A stretch of 32,183 nt of DNA. It comes from Chloroflexota bacterium (GTDB lineage: Bacteria; Chloroflexota; UBA6077; FW602-bin22; CADDYW01). The position numbers and the translations under genes are program-made. The DNA is taken from positions 1-32,183 of the forward strand of contig JADGGD010000018.1 of the NCBI GenBank assembly GCA_019690095.1. The letters run 5' to 3'. The notes under the pieces were generated by a model that worked only from the letters and a program-made list of their open reading frames with translations, was not told the origin of the DNA and searched no databases. This document shows positions 13,677 through 20,299 of the stretch, in pieces. The first letter of the stretch is position 1. Every line of letters begins with the position of its first letter.

Positions 13677-16175
13677 GTGGCTGACATTTTCGAGACTGCC
13701 GACCGCTTCCGTGCCGAGCTGCTCCGCCGCGAGCGCCAGGCCGCGAGCGAGCTCGTGCGCGCCTACGGCGCCGTCTGGCAGCGCATCCGCCAGCGCCTGG
13801 ACGACCTCGGCGAGCAGATCGCCCAGGCGCGGCAGCGCGGCGAGGACGTGTCGCCTGCCTGGCTGCTCCAGTTCGAGCGGCTGCAGACGCTGCAACGCCA
13901 GGTCGAGGCGGAGATCAACCAGTTTGCCCGCTACGCCGAGCCGGTCATCGTCGCCGGCCAGGCGCAGGCAGTGGAACTGGGCCAACAGCACGCCGAGCAG
14001 CTCATGCTCGCAGGGCTCGGCGAGCCGCCGCCGGGCGTGACAATCACGTTCGCCCGGCTGCCGAGCGAGGCCCTCCGAGACCTGATCGGCTTTCTTCAGG
14101 ACGGCTCGCCGCTGCGCGATCTGCTCGACGAGCTCGGGCCGGAGGCGTCGCGGCAGGTGCGCCAGGCGCTCATCGCCGGCGTGGCCACGGGGCAGCACCC
14201 CACCCAGATAGCGCGCCAGGTGCGCCAGGCGCTGGGCGGGAATCTCGTGCGCGCGCTCACCATTGCGCGCACCGAGGTGCTGCGGGCGTACCGGGAGAGC
14301 AGTCGGCGTGTGTACGAGGCCAACCGCGACGTCGTCGAGGGCTGGGTCTGGCACAGCGCGGCGAATGCCAGGACGTGTGCATTCTGTGTTCCGGCAGGTA
14401 CCTTAGTGTCAGGCCCCAGACCGGAGAAAGCGTTTTCTCGGTACTATTCGGGCGATATTGTCGTCATCGAGACGGCCGGAGGAAAACAGCTCGCCATTAC
14501 CCCAAATCACCCAGTATTGACCACGAACGGATGGGTCTCTGCGGGCAGCTTGCACGAGGGATGCGATGTAGTCTGCAGCGCCTTCAGTGAGGGGGCTGTC
14601 TTTAGCATTGACGTAGACAATGATTACGTTCCAACCCCCATTGAGGAGATACCGAAAGCGTTCGGTATGGTCCCGACTGAAGTGGAATGTTCCCCCCCAG
14701 ACTTCCACGGCGATGGGGTAGGCTCCGAGATCTACGTTGTATGGGCCAACCGCCTGCTGGGGGATGACGGCGATAGCACGTGCAAGCAGCATTTGCTGCA
14801 AAGCAATCTCGGTGCTGGATCTGTGCACTTGCTCTCCCTGTGCCGCCCGTTCCTGCCAACGCTGGGCAGCTTTGATACGCTCGTCCCAAGAGCGCAAGTA
14901 GGGGCCCGGATGGTCCTGGAAGACCACCTTGCGGGGGCACAGCGGCGTTCGCGCGGCACGGACCTCCTGTGCTTCCTGCAGTGTGCGTATGGTGATACCC
15001 GCGCGTTTGAGTACCGTCATCACGGCGTATCTTCCAAGCCCCAGACGAGTTGCGATCTGATAGAGCGACTCGCCGGCCAGATAGCTAGATATGATCTCCT
15101 GGGCGAACGGCGCTGCCTTGGGGCGGAATGTCTGCTGCCGGTATTCGCTGGCGCGCTTGTACCTCGCTGCTTTGTCTCGGAGCAAGCCCCGCTCTTTGAG
15201 GATGGCAGTGAGTCGCTTGCCGCAAATGCCGAATCGGGGCGCAACCTTTTGCGCCGCCTCGCCGGCAAGGTACGCACGGACCGCGTGCTCAAGGTTTTCC
15301 GCAGGGGCTTTCGTGGGCACGTCTTCAACCTCCAAACCGCTCCAGGGTGGTATGCTGCCAACGGCATTATAGTGCATAACTGCTGGAGCATGCATGGGAC
15401 GGTGCACAGTCTCGACGAGCACTTTGCGAGCCACCCACGGTGCCGATGCAGTCCCGTTCCTCTGACGAAATCCTGGGCGGAGCTCGGCTTCCGCAATGTC
15501 ACCGAGACGCGGGTGGAGGTGACGCCCGGACCGGAGCTGTTCGCCCGGCTCCCCGAAGAGCAGCAGCGGGCCATCCTCGGGCCGGCCAAGTTCGCCGCGT
15601 ATCGAGCTGGCCAGATCACCCTGGAGGACCTGCGGGGCTTCCGCCGTGATGCGCGGTGGGGGCGGGTGGGGTATGAGCGGAGCCTGGCGGAGATTGTTGG
15701 TCCGGAAGCAGCCCGCCGCTGGTTGGAGCGGGGAGTGACCCAGCGGGAGTTGCCGCCGATTGCGGGCGGGGCGGAGAGCCCCAGAGAGCGCATCGAGCGC
15801 TTGATTCGTGAAGGCAAGATGACACGAGAGGCTGTCGATCGGGCGGAATACCTCTGGCATGAGCGCTGGCAGCGAGGTATTCAGATGCCCAATGGTGAGG
15901 TCGTATCCATCAGCCTTGATGATCTCTATCACCTTCTCGTTGATAACCGCATCTGGCGTAAGCCCGAGCGCATCGAGCGGATTCTGCACGGTGTCTATGA
16001 GCTACGAGCCACCCGCGAAGGGCGGCGACGCGCACTCAGCCGGTGGGATGAAGAAGGGCAATCCCTGGTTGGGTATGCTATCATTTCAGGGGATAGTCAT
16101 GCCTGGACGATGCACATCATCGCCGAGCGTGACTTGCGTAAGTATCGGGATGAGGAACTGCTGTGGTCACAGTAA
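13677..16175 (+). CDS. MuF/SPP1 gp7-type minor head protein with intein and toxin-like tail
   Basis: An 832-residue precursor from GTG 13677. Residues 1-236 are the N-extein. They end in the MuF core (ALTIARTEVLRAYRESSRRV, then GWVWHSAANARTCAF). Residues 237-568 are an intein. Residues 569-832 are the C-extein, which starts CWSMHGTVHSLDEH and has the Cys-rich SHPRCRC motif. Splicing would restore the conserved TC-x2-C-x3-HG motif and give a 500-residue head protein that binds the portal region. The last ~115 residues (718-832) carry DDLYHLLVDNRIWRKPERIE, a GRRRALSRW segment and SHAWTMHII, resembling the BECR-type nuclease tails of MuF polymorphic toxins. Third-codon G/C is lower in both the intein and this tail than in the extein core, so both look like acquired modules. 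Confidence 0.88.
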   Translation: MADIFETADRFRAELLRRERQAASELVRAYGAVWQRIRQRLDDLGEQIAQARQRGEDVSPAWLLQFERLQTLQRQVEAEINQFARYAEPVIVAGQAQAVELGQQHAEQLMLAGLGEPPPGVTITFARLPSEALRDLIGFLQDGSPLRDLLDELGPEASRQVRQALIAGVATGQHPTQIARQVRQALGGNLVRALTIARTEVLRAYRESSRRVYEANRDVVEGWVWHSAANARTCAFCVPAGTLVSGPRPEKAFSRYYSGDIVVIETAGGKQLAITPNHPVLTTNGWVSAGSLHEGCDVVCSAFSEGAVFSIDVDNDYVPTPIEEIPKAFGMVPTEVECSPPDFHGDGVGSEIYVVWANRLLGDDGDSTCKQHLLQSNLGAGSVHLLSLCRPFLPTLGSFDTLVPRAQVGARMVLEDHLAGAQRRSRGTDLLCFLQCAYGDTRAFEYRHHGVSSKPQTSCDLIERLAGQIARYDLLGERRCLGAECLLPVFAGALVPRCFVSEQAPLFEDGSESLAANAESGRNLLRRLAGKVRTDRVLKVFRRGFRGHVFNLQTAPGWYAANGIIVHNCWSMHGTVHSLDEHFASHPRCRCSPVPLTKSWAELGFRNVTETRVEVTPGPELFARLPEEQQRAILGPAKFAAYRAGQITLEDLRGFRRDARWGRVGYERSLAEIVGPEAARRWLERGVTQRELPPIAGGAESPRERIERLIREGKMTREAVDRAEYLWHERWQRGIQMPNGEVVSISLDDLYHLLVDNRIWRKPERIERILHGVYELRATREGRRRALSRWDEEGQSLVGYAIISGDSHAWTMHIIAERDLRKYRDEELLWSQ
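14409..15320 (-). CDS. Antisense homing endonuclease nested in the intein
   Basis: A 303-residue protein read opposite to the head gene and wholly inside the intein. I choose GTG 15320 because GGAGG (15333-15329) lies 8 nt upstream; the frame stays open further upstream, but that part only mirrors extein. Two helix-turn-helix segments, HAVRAYLAGEAAQKVAPRFG (12-31) and SSYLAGESLYQIATRLGLGR (78-97), would bind the target. The nuclease core, about 168-240, has E171 (SSTEIALQQ), VGPYNVD197, IAVE206-VWGG-TFH213 and D217, then a GGWNVIIVYVN strand. This fits Vsr/EDxHD or DUF559-like PD-(D/E)XK nucleases, which occur as homing endonucleases. It would cut intein-free head genes to spread the intein. 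Confidence 0.78.
   Translation of the reverse strand: MPTKAPAENLEHAVRAYLAGEAAQKVAPRFGICGKRLTAILKERGLLRDKAARYKRASEYRQQTFRPKAAPFAQEIISSYLAGESLYQIATRLGLGRYAVMTVLKRAGITIRTLQEAQEVRAARTPLCPRKVVFQDHPGPYLRSWDERIKAAQRWQERAAQGEQVHRSSTEIALQQMLLARAIAVIPQQAVGPYNVDLGAYPIAVEVWGGTFHFSRDHTERFRYLLNGGWNVIIVYVNAKDSPLTEGAADYIASLVQAARRDPSVRGQYWVIWGNGELFSSGRLDDDNIARIVPRKRFLRSGA
15366..15371 (-). promoter_or_regulatory. TATAAT hexamer, candidate -10 for the antisense nuclease
   Basis: On the minus strand these bases read TATAAT, 45 nt upstream of GTG 15320. The -35 region is a poor match (TGCATG at 17 bp). The hexamer is antisense to the IIV codons of the intein's last splicing block. In a GC-rich genome a perfect -10 placed here is suggestive, but chance is possible. 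Confidence 0.4.
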
Positions 16176-16486
16176 GGGCATCCATGATCTGGCCAGGTCC
16201 CCAGACTGACGTGCTCAAGGTCTTTGTAGAGCCCACCCCTGACGATTGGGGCACGGAAGTCTATGATGGGGATATCGTCATCTTTCGAGCCCTGGATAGT
16301 CGGGGCGAGCCGACAGGAGAGATTGCCGGGCTGGAGATTGTCGGCTTCCTCGACTTTAATCGCTGGGAGGACCTGCCGAAGTTGGACATCCTCTGGCAGC
16401 TTCCTGGTCAGAAACCTCTCCCGCTCGATGAGCTGCTGAGGCGCGAGCAGCGGCGGTGGCGTGCCCAGGCTAGGGAGGTTGCCTAG
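16163..16486 (+). CDS. DUF2283-like protein, candidate immunity protein
   Basis: A 107-residue protein from GTG 16163, overlapping the end of the minor head gene by 13 nt. Its core, VYDGDIVIFRALDSRGEPTG followed by EIAGLEIVGFLDFNRW, resembles the DUF2283 fold, where a strand of the Y-D-x-D type is followed by a GIEI strand. The C-terminus is a basic helix. DUF2283-type proteins are known partners or antitoxins of small RNase toxins. Directly after a MuF protein with a toxin-like tail, an immunity role is a reasonable inference. It is the last gene before promoter B. Confidence 0.55.
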   Translation: MVTVRASMIWPGPQTDVLKVFVEPTPDDWGTEVYDGDIVIFRALDSRGEPTGEIAGLEIVGFLDFNRWEDLPKLDILWQLPGQKPLPLDELLRREQRRWRAQAREVA

Positions 16487-16509
16487 CCGTGTCCTGCATC
16501 CGCTTGGTC

Positions 16510-16538
16510 TTGACACACGGCTAGCCACGCGCTAGCAT
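16510..16538 (+). promoter_or_regulatory. Late promoter B (capsid operon)
   Basis: A perfect -35 TTGACA (16510-16515), a 17-bp spacer and -10 TAGCAT (16533-16538). It lies between the candidate immunity gene and the DUF6582-like gene and fires into leader B. Confidence 0.75.
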
Positions 16539-16548
16539 ACCATCAGAC

Positions 16549-16603
16549 GCGCGGCTGTTCTGCCGCCGATCTCGGACATATCGTCCGGGGTCGGCGGCTT
16601 TTT
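16549..16603 (+). promoter_or_regulatory. Attenuator-like leader B with terminator
   Basis: GCGGC (16551-16555) can pair with GCCGC (16562-16566). GCCGCCGA (16562-16569) can instead pair with TCGGCGGC (16591-16598), with an inner GGAC/GTCC pair, before TTTTT (16599-16603). This repeats leader A: the shared GCGCGGCT, TCTGCCGCC and GGCGGCTTTTT segments, with different loops. It stands about 10 nt after a strong promoter and 20 nt before the next gene, so readthrough must be regulated or partial. Confidence 0.68.
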
Positions 16604-16624
16604 GTTTGTCTGGCGAGGTGATGG

Positions 16625-16951
16625 ATGGCCGAGTTCAGCGATAAGCCGTGGGGCAGCATCTCCGAGTCCGACTACAAGGATGCTGACCAATTCTGCGCGG
16701 CGTGCTTGATCGATCTCAATCCACCCGGCAAGGACAAGACCAAGGCGAACTGCAAGCTGCCGGTCAAGGAGCCAGGCGGCGCCTACAACCGCAACGGCAT
16801 CCATGCGGCCGCTGCCGCGCTGGCCGGTGCGCGAGGTGGGGTGCAGGCACCGCCCGAGGCGAAGCGGAAGGCTGCTCGGGCGCTCATCCGACTGTACCGC
16901 CAGATGGACGAGGAGCCGCCGGAATCACTGCGCAGGATCGCAGGAGACTAG
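16625..16951 (+). CDS. DUF6582-like phage structural-region protein
   Basis: A 108-residue protein with the conserved segment CKLPVKEPGGAYNRNGIHAA (about residues 43-62), then a helical part with ARALIRLYRQM. This motif is typical of DUF6582-like domains, found alone or fused to prohead proteases near capsid genes. The function is unknown; an assembly role is likely from position, just before scaffold and major capsid. Start: ATG 16625 behind GAGGTG; an ATG 4 nt earlier is out of frame. Confidence 0.65.
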   Translation: MAEFSDKPWGSISESDYKDADQFCAACLIDLNPPGKDKTKANCKLPVKEPGGAYNRNGIHAAAAALAGARGGVQAPPEAKRKAARALIRLYRQMDEEPPESLRRIAGD

Positions 16952-16954
16952 CTG

Positions 16955-17560
16955 ATGGCAGACGAGACCCAGGGCCAGGTGCCCACAGAGGATGCGGGCG
17001 GGCAGGCAATCCCGCCAGACCCCTCGGCTCCACAGGCCGAGGAGAAGGTTGATCCAGTCATATCCCGTCTCAAGGCGGAGGCTGCGGAGTATCGCAAGCG
17101 GCTGCGTGAACTGGAGGCGAAGGTCAAGGCTGACGAGGAGGCGAAGCTCTCGGAGACCGAGCGCCTTCAGAAGCGGCTTGCCGAGTTGGAGCGCGAGCAG
17201 GCGCTGTGGCAGCGAGAGCGCCAGGAGCGCACGCTGAAGTACGAGACCATGCTCGCGGCGAGCAGGCTCGGCATCGTGGACCCCGAGGCGGCGTACCGCC
17301 TGCTCGACATGAGCAACCTGGAGTTCGACGAGGACGGCAGCCCGAAGAACCTGGAGCAGGCACTCAAGGACTTGCTCAAGGCGAAGCCGTACCTTGCTGG
17401 CCAGCCAGTCGTGACAGCCGGCTCGCCGACGAACCCGGCAACGGGTCAGCAGCGGGGCGGGACGTTCACGATGAGCCAGATCGCCGACCGCCGCTTCTAC
17501 GAGCAGCACCGCGAGGACATCTTACGTGCGATGGCTGAGGGACGCATCGTCCCCGGCTGA
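16955..17560 (+). CDS. Scaffolding protein
   Basis: A 201-residue protein with an acidic, Pro-rich N-terminus, then a long charged coiled coil (about 34-100, RLRELEAKVKADEEAKLSET), an LGIVDPEAAYRLL segment and a Gly/Thr-rich linker ending in a C-terminal helix (RRFYEQHREDILRAM). This architecture and its place just before the major capsid gene fit a phage scaffold (Gp20/DUF4355-like) that shapes the prohead and then leaves. Confidence 0.85.
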   Translation: MADETQGQVPTEDAGGQAIPPDPSAPQAEEKVDPVISRLKAEAAEYRKRLRELEAKVKADEEAKLSETERLQKRLAELEREQALWQRERQERTLKYETMLAASRLGIVDPEAAYRLLDMSNLEFDEDGSPKNLEQALKDLLKAKPYLAGQPVVTAGSPTNPATGQQRGGTFTMSQIADRRFYEQHREDILRAMAEGRIVPG

Positions 17561-17574
17561 CGGAGGACTAACCA

Positions 17575-18486
17575 ATGGCGAACATCACGACGACGATTGC
17601 GGATACCAGCGGGTTCATACCGCAGGTCTGGGCACAGCGAGCGCTGGACGTGCTCAAGGCGAACATGGTCATGGCTCGACTCGTGACCAAGGACTCGGAC
17701 GTTGAGCCGGCCTTCGTGGGTAAGACCCTGAACATCCCCTACCCGGGTAGGTTTACGGCACAAGACAAGGCGGCTGACACCCCGATCAACCCGCAGACGC
17801 CGACGGGCGGCGCGACCGTCAGTGTGACGCTCAACAAGCACAAGGCGGTCGATTTCCTGGTCGAGGATGTAGCGCGAGCTCAGGCGCGTCCGGACCTACT
17901 CGATCGGTACATCCAGCCTGCTGCGCTCGCCATCGCCGAGGCGGTCGAGAACGACCTGTTCGCGCTCTACGCTGGTCTCTCAACGAGTGTAGGGACGAGC
18001 GGCACCGACCTGACGGCCGCCACGATTCGGGAGGCGCGGAAGGCACTGAACGATGCTCGCGTCCCGCTCGATGCGCGCTACCTGGTGATCTCGCCGAAGG
18101 ACGAGATCGCGCTATTGGCTGATCCCGATCTCACGAACTACTTTGCCTTCGCCCGGGCGCAGGGCGTGAGCGAAGGGAGCCTCGGTCGCATCTACGGCTT
18201 CGACGTGTACATGAGCCAGCTCGTGCCGGTCGTGGCGGGGACGCCGAACAGCACGAAGAACCTGGCGTTCCACCGCGAGGCGTTCATCCTGGCGACCCGA
18301 CCGTTCATGGACCCGCCGGCGGGGAGTGGTGTGCAGGCGGCGACGGTGCGGGACCCTGACACGGGTCTGGTGATCCGCGTGCTGTATGCCTACGACATCA
18401 GCTACCGTGGCGTGCGCGTCGGCCTCGACATCCTGTACGGCGTGGCCGAGCTGAGGGATGCCGCAGGAGTTGTGGTGCTGAGCTGA
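17575..18486 (+). CDS. Major capsid protein
   Basis: A 303-residue coat protein of the HK97 fold, probably of the P22-coat-like branch. It has an N-terminal arm with FIPQVWAQRALDVLKANMVM, a PYPGRF beta strand, VDFLVEDVARAQARPDLLDR, the spine helix IQPAALAIAEAVENDLFALY, then DARYLVISPKDEIALLADPD and YGFDVYMSQLVPVV. There is no N-terminal delta domain, consistent with a separate scaffold. A strong GGAGG ribosome-binding site stands before ATG 17575. Confidence 0.92.
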   Translation: MANITTTIADTSGFIPQVWAQRALDVLKANMVMARLVTKDSDVEPAFVGKTLNIPYPGRFTAQDKAADTPINPQTPTGGATVSVTLNKHKAVDFLVEDVARAQARPDLLDRYIQPAALAIAEAVENDLFALYAGLSTSVGTSGTDLTAATIREARKALNDARVPLDARYLVISPKDEIALLADPDLTNYFAFARAQGVSEGSLGRIYGFDVYMSQLVPVVAGTPNSTKNLAFHREAFILATRPFMDPPAGSGVQAATVRDPDTGLVIRVLYAYDISYRGVRVGLDILYGVAELRDAAGVVVLS

Positions 18487-18710
18487 TGGCGTATCTGGTT
18501 AACCCGCACGGCGCGACGCACTCGGTGCCGGATGACTGGGCGGAGGCCCTGCTTCGGCAGGGCTTCCGCCTGGCCACGGCTGAGGAGATCGCCGCCTGGC
18601 ACCGCGCCCAGGGCCTGGAGCCGCCGGCGGAGGTGACGGATGCCGCGAGCGAGCATGGTGGAACTGATTGCCAGGACGAGGCTGCTCATCGGCGATCCCG
18701 CCGGCGCTGA
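18486..18710 (+). CDS. Small head-region protein
   Basis: A 74-residue protein coupled to the capsid gene (the ATG shares its first base with the capsid stop). It starts with MAYLVNPHGATHSVPDDWAE and a helix LLRQGFRLATAEEIAAWH. Similar short proteins often stand after phage capsid genes and may decorate or stabilise the head. The Arg-rich tail overlaps the next gene by 71 nt and is probably nonessential. No firm family. Confidence 0.55.
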   Translation: MAYLVNPHGATHSVPDDWAEALLRQGFRLATAEEIAAWHRAQGLEPPAEVTDAASEHGGTDCQDEAAHRRSRRR

Positions 18711-19185
18711 GCAGACGTTTACGGACGACGAGGTGCAGGCAGCGCTCGACCGCTACCAGACGGTGGTACGCTACGCGCCGCTGCACCCCGAGCCCACGCC
18801 GCTCCCCACCGGCCTGGTCGAGTACCGCGACTACTATGCCGGTCTAGGTGACTGGGAGGCAGACGAGCAGCTCTACGACGCCGCGTGGACTGCACTGACA
18901 CCGGTGACGAGTGACCGGCTCACGGGGCACTGGACGTTCGCCTCGCCCGGCCAGAACCCGCCGCTCTTCATTCTCGGCAAGGTCTACGACGTCTACGGCG
19001 CCGCAGCCGACCTGCTGGAGCAGTGGGCGGCGAAGGTGAAGCAGGAGTTTGACTTCTCTACCGACGGTCAGTCGTTCCAGCGCTCGCAGAAGCTGCGGGC
19101 GCTGCTGGATCTGGCGCGCGAGTACCGGCGCCGCCAGCGGCCGTCTGTGGCCGTGCAGGCACGGGCTGATGTGGGGGTGTGGTGA
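18640..19185 (+). CDS. Head-tail connector (gp6/gp15-like)
   Basis: A 181-residue protein starting at ATG 18640, with GGAGG upstream. It has the helical N-terminus of connector proteins (MVELIARTRLLIGDPAGAEQ, TFTDDEVQAALDRYQ) and a C-terminal helix bundle (YDVYGAAADLLEQWAAKVKQ, LDLAREYRRRQRP). By order after the capsid it is the adaptor that docks under the portal. The family match is moderate and the order strong. Confidence 0.75.
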   Translation: MPRASMVELIARTRLLIGDPAGAEQTFTDDEVQAALDRYQTVVRYAPLHPEPTPLPTGLVEYRDYYAGLGDWEADEQLYDAAWTALTPVTSDRLTGHWTFASPGQNPPLFILGKVYDVYGAAADLLEQWAAKVKQEFDFSTDGQSFQRSQKLRALLDLAREYRRRQRPSVAVQARADVGVW

Positions 19186-19541
19186 TGCTCTCGACGGCCG
19201 ATCTCGCCAGCATGCAGGCCACGCTCACTGCGAGCCTGCCCGACACGGCGCAGGTGCAGCGCGTCGCACGCACCTCGGATGGCATGGGCGGCTTCACCGA
19301 GAGCTGGTCGACCGTCACCACGGTCGCCTGCCGTGTCTCGCCCAGTGGCAACACGACGGCCGAGCAGGTCGTCGCTGAGCGCGTCCAGGACCGTGTGCTC
19401 TGGACGCTGACGCTGCCGGCTCAGATGGACGTGACCGCGGCCGATCGCATCGTGGTCGGCTCGCGCACGTTCGAGGTGGTCGGGGTGCTGGCGCCACGGA
19501 GCTACGAGCTCGCCACGCGGGTCGTGGCGGTGGAGGTGTGA
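19185..19541 (+). CDS. Head closure / head-tail joining protein
   Basis: A 118-residue protein of the head-tail joining family (SPP1 gp16-like). It is beta-rich, with TAQVQRVARTSDGMGGFTES then WSTVTTVACRV and, near the end, DRIVVGSRTFEVVGV. It closes the portal channel after packaging and joins the tail. The ATG overlaps the previous stop, with alternative GTG starts one or two codons earlier. Confidence 0.8.
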   Translation: MLSTADLASMQATLTASLPDTAQVQRVARTSDGMGGFTESWSTVTTVACRVSPSGNTTAEQVVAERVQDRVLWTLTLPAQMDVTAADRIVVGSRTFEVVGVLAPRSYELATRVVAVEV

Positions 19542-19542
19542 G

Positions 19543-19959
19543 GTGGAGCGGGACACGCTCGTGTTCTATCTCAAGCTCGCCGCCGGTGCACTGGCGGCGC
19601 TCTGGGGAGGGCTGCCAGTGCTCGTGCAGGTGCTCATTGGGCTCATGGCGCTCGACATCGCCACGGGGATGCTGGCCGCGTTCATCGCCCAGGAATTGTC
19701 CTCGGACGTTTCGTTTCGGGGCATGGCGCGGAAGGCGATCGTGCTGCTCGTCGTCGCGGGCGGCGTTTGGCTCGAGCCAGCGGTCGGACTTCCCGTCGGC
19801 CAGGCGGTGGCGGGCTTCTACGCGGCGCACGAGGGCCTCTCACTCATCGAGAACGTAGCGCGGGCGGGGCTCCCGGTGCCGCAGGTGCTGCGCGACGCGC
19901 TGGCGAAGCTCTCGCCGGAGCAGGAGCCACCGCCGCAGAGGGATGGTTCCCATGGCTAG
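19543..19959 (+). CDS. Holin (phage holin family)
   Basis: A 138-residue membrane protein. It has hydrophobic segments at about 8-25, 27-48 (VLVQVLIGLMALDIATGMLA) and 62-78 (KAIVLLVVAGGVWLEP), then YAAHEGLSLIENVARAGLPV and a charged tail. The D-x2-TG between spans and the HE-x2-S-I-EN motif match the toxin-secretion/phage-lysis holin family. It would form the membrane lesion that frees the endolysin. Its place among connector genes, about 10 kb from the amidase, is unusual. Start: GTG 19543. Confidence 0.85.
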   Translation: MERDTLVFYLKLAAGALAALWGGLPVLVQVLIGLMALDIATGMLAAFIAQELSSDVSFRGMARKAIVLLVVAGGVWLEPAVGLPVGQAVAGFYAAHEGLSLIENVARAGLPVPQVLRDALAKLSPEQEPPPQRDGSHG

Positions 19960-20299
19960 CACGGTGGTCGCGCAGATTGTCTTCGATCGCCTGCCAGAGC
20001 TACGCGGCCAGGTGCGCCAGCGAGCGAGCCAAGCCGTGCGCAAGGCGGCATTCGATATCGAGGCACGGGCAAAGCAGATCGTCCCGGTCCGGACTGGCAA
20101 CCTGAAGAACAGCATCCAGACGACGATGGAGAGCGACCTGACGGCAACCGTGGGGACGGCCGTCGAGTATGCGCCCTACGTCGAGCTGGGGCACCACACG
20201 CGGGGTGGAGGCTATGTGCCGCCACGTCCCTATCTAGGGCCCGCGGCTGAGGCGGTGCGGCCGTCGTTCGAGGCGGCGATGAAGGAGCTCCTGGACTGA
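19952..20299 (+). CDS. Neck/tail completion protein, HK97 gp10-like
   Basis: A 115-residue protein with the hallmark pattern of the HK97 gp10 family: a basic N-terminal helix, VRTGNLKNSI, AVEYAPYVELGHHTRGGG and PPRPYLGPAAE. It takes part in joining the tail to the head. I take ATG 19952, with GAGGG about 9 nt upstream; an ATG three codons earlier has no spaced ribosome-binding site. It overlaps the holin end by 8 nt. Confidence 0.85.
   Translation: MASTVVAQIVFDRLPELRGQVRQRASQAVRKAAFDIEARAKQIVPVRTGNLKNSIQTTMESDLTATVGTAVEYAPYVELGHHTRGGGYVPPRPYLGPAAEAVRPSFEAAMKELLD

Larger units (their letters stand above)
14385..15380 (+). mobile_element. Intein in the minor head protein (332 aa)
   Basis: The intein begins at Cys (codon 14385-14387). 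Block A reads CVPAGTLVSGP. Block B is ITPNHPVLTTNGW, with the T-x2-H pair at intein residues 39 and 42. The C-terminal blocks read GHVFNLQTAPGWYAANGIIV, then His331 and Asn332, with Cys as +1 extein residue (codon 15381). All residues needed for standard protein splicing are present. No LAGLIDADG or HNH domain is seen in the sense frame. The middle of the intein is instead open, and apparently coding, on the other strand. Many A/T-ending codons set it apart from the exteins. Confidence 0.9.

Noticed and set aside
15321-15989. Upstream extension of the antisense nuclease frame to an ATG at 15989
   Set aside because: It mirrors the C-extein, where sense coding is clear, has no domain, and bypasses the GGAGG-GTG start at 15320.
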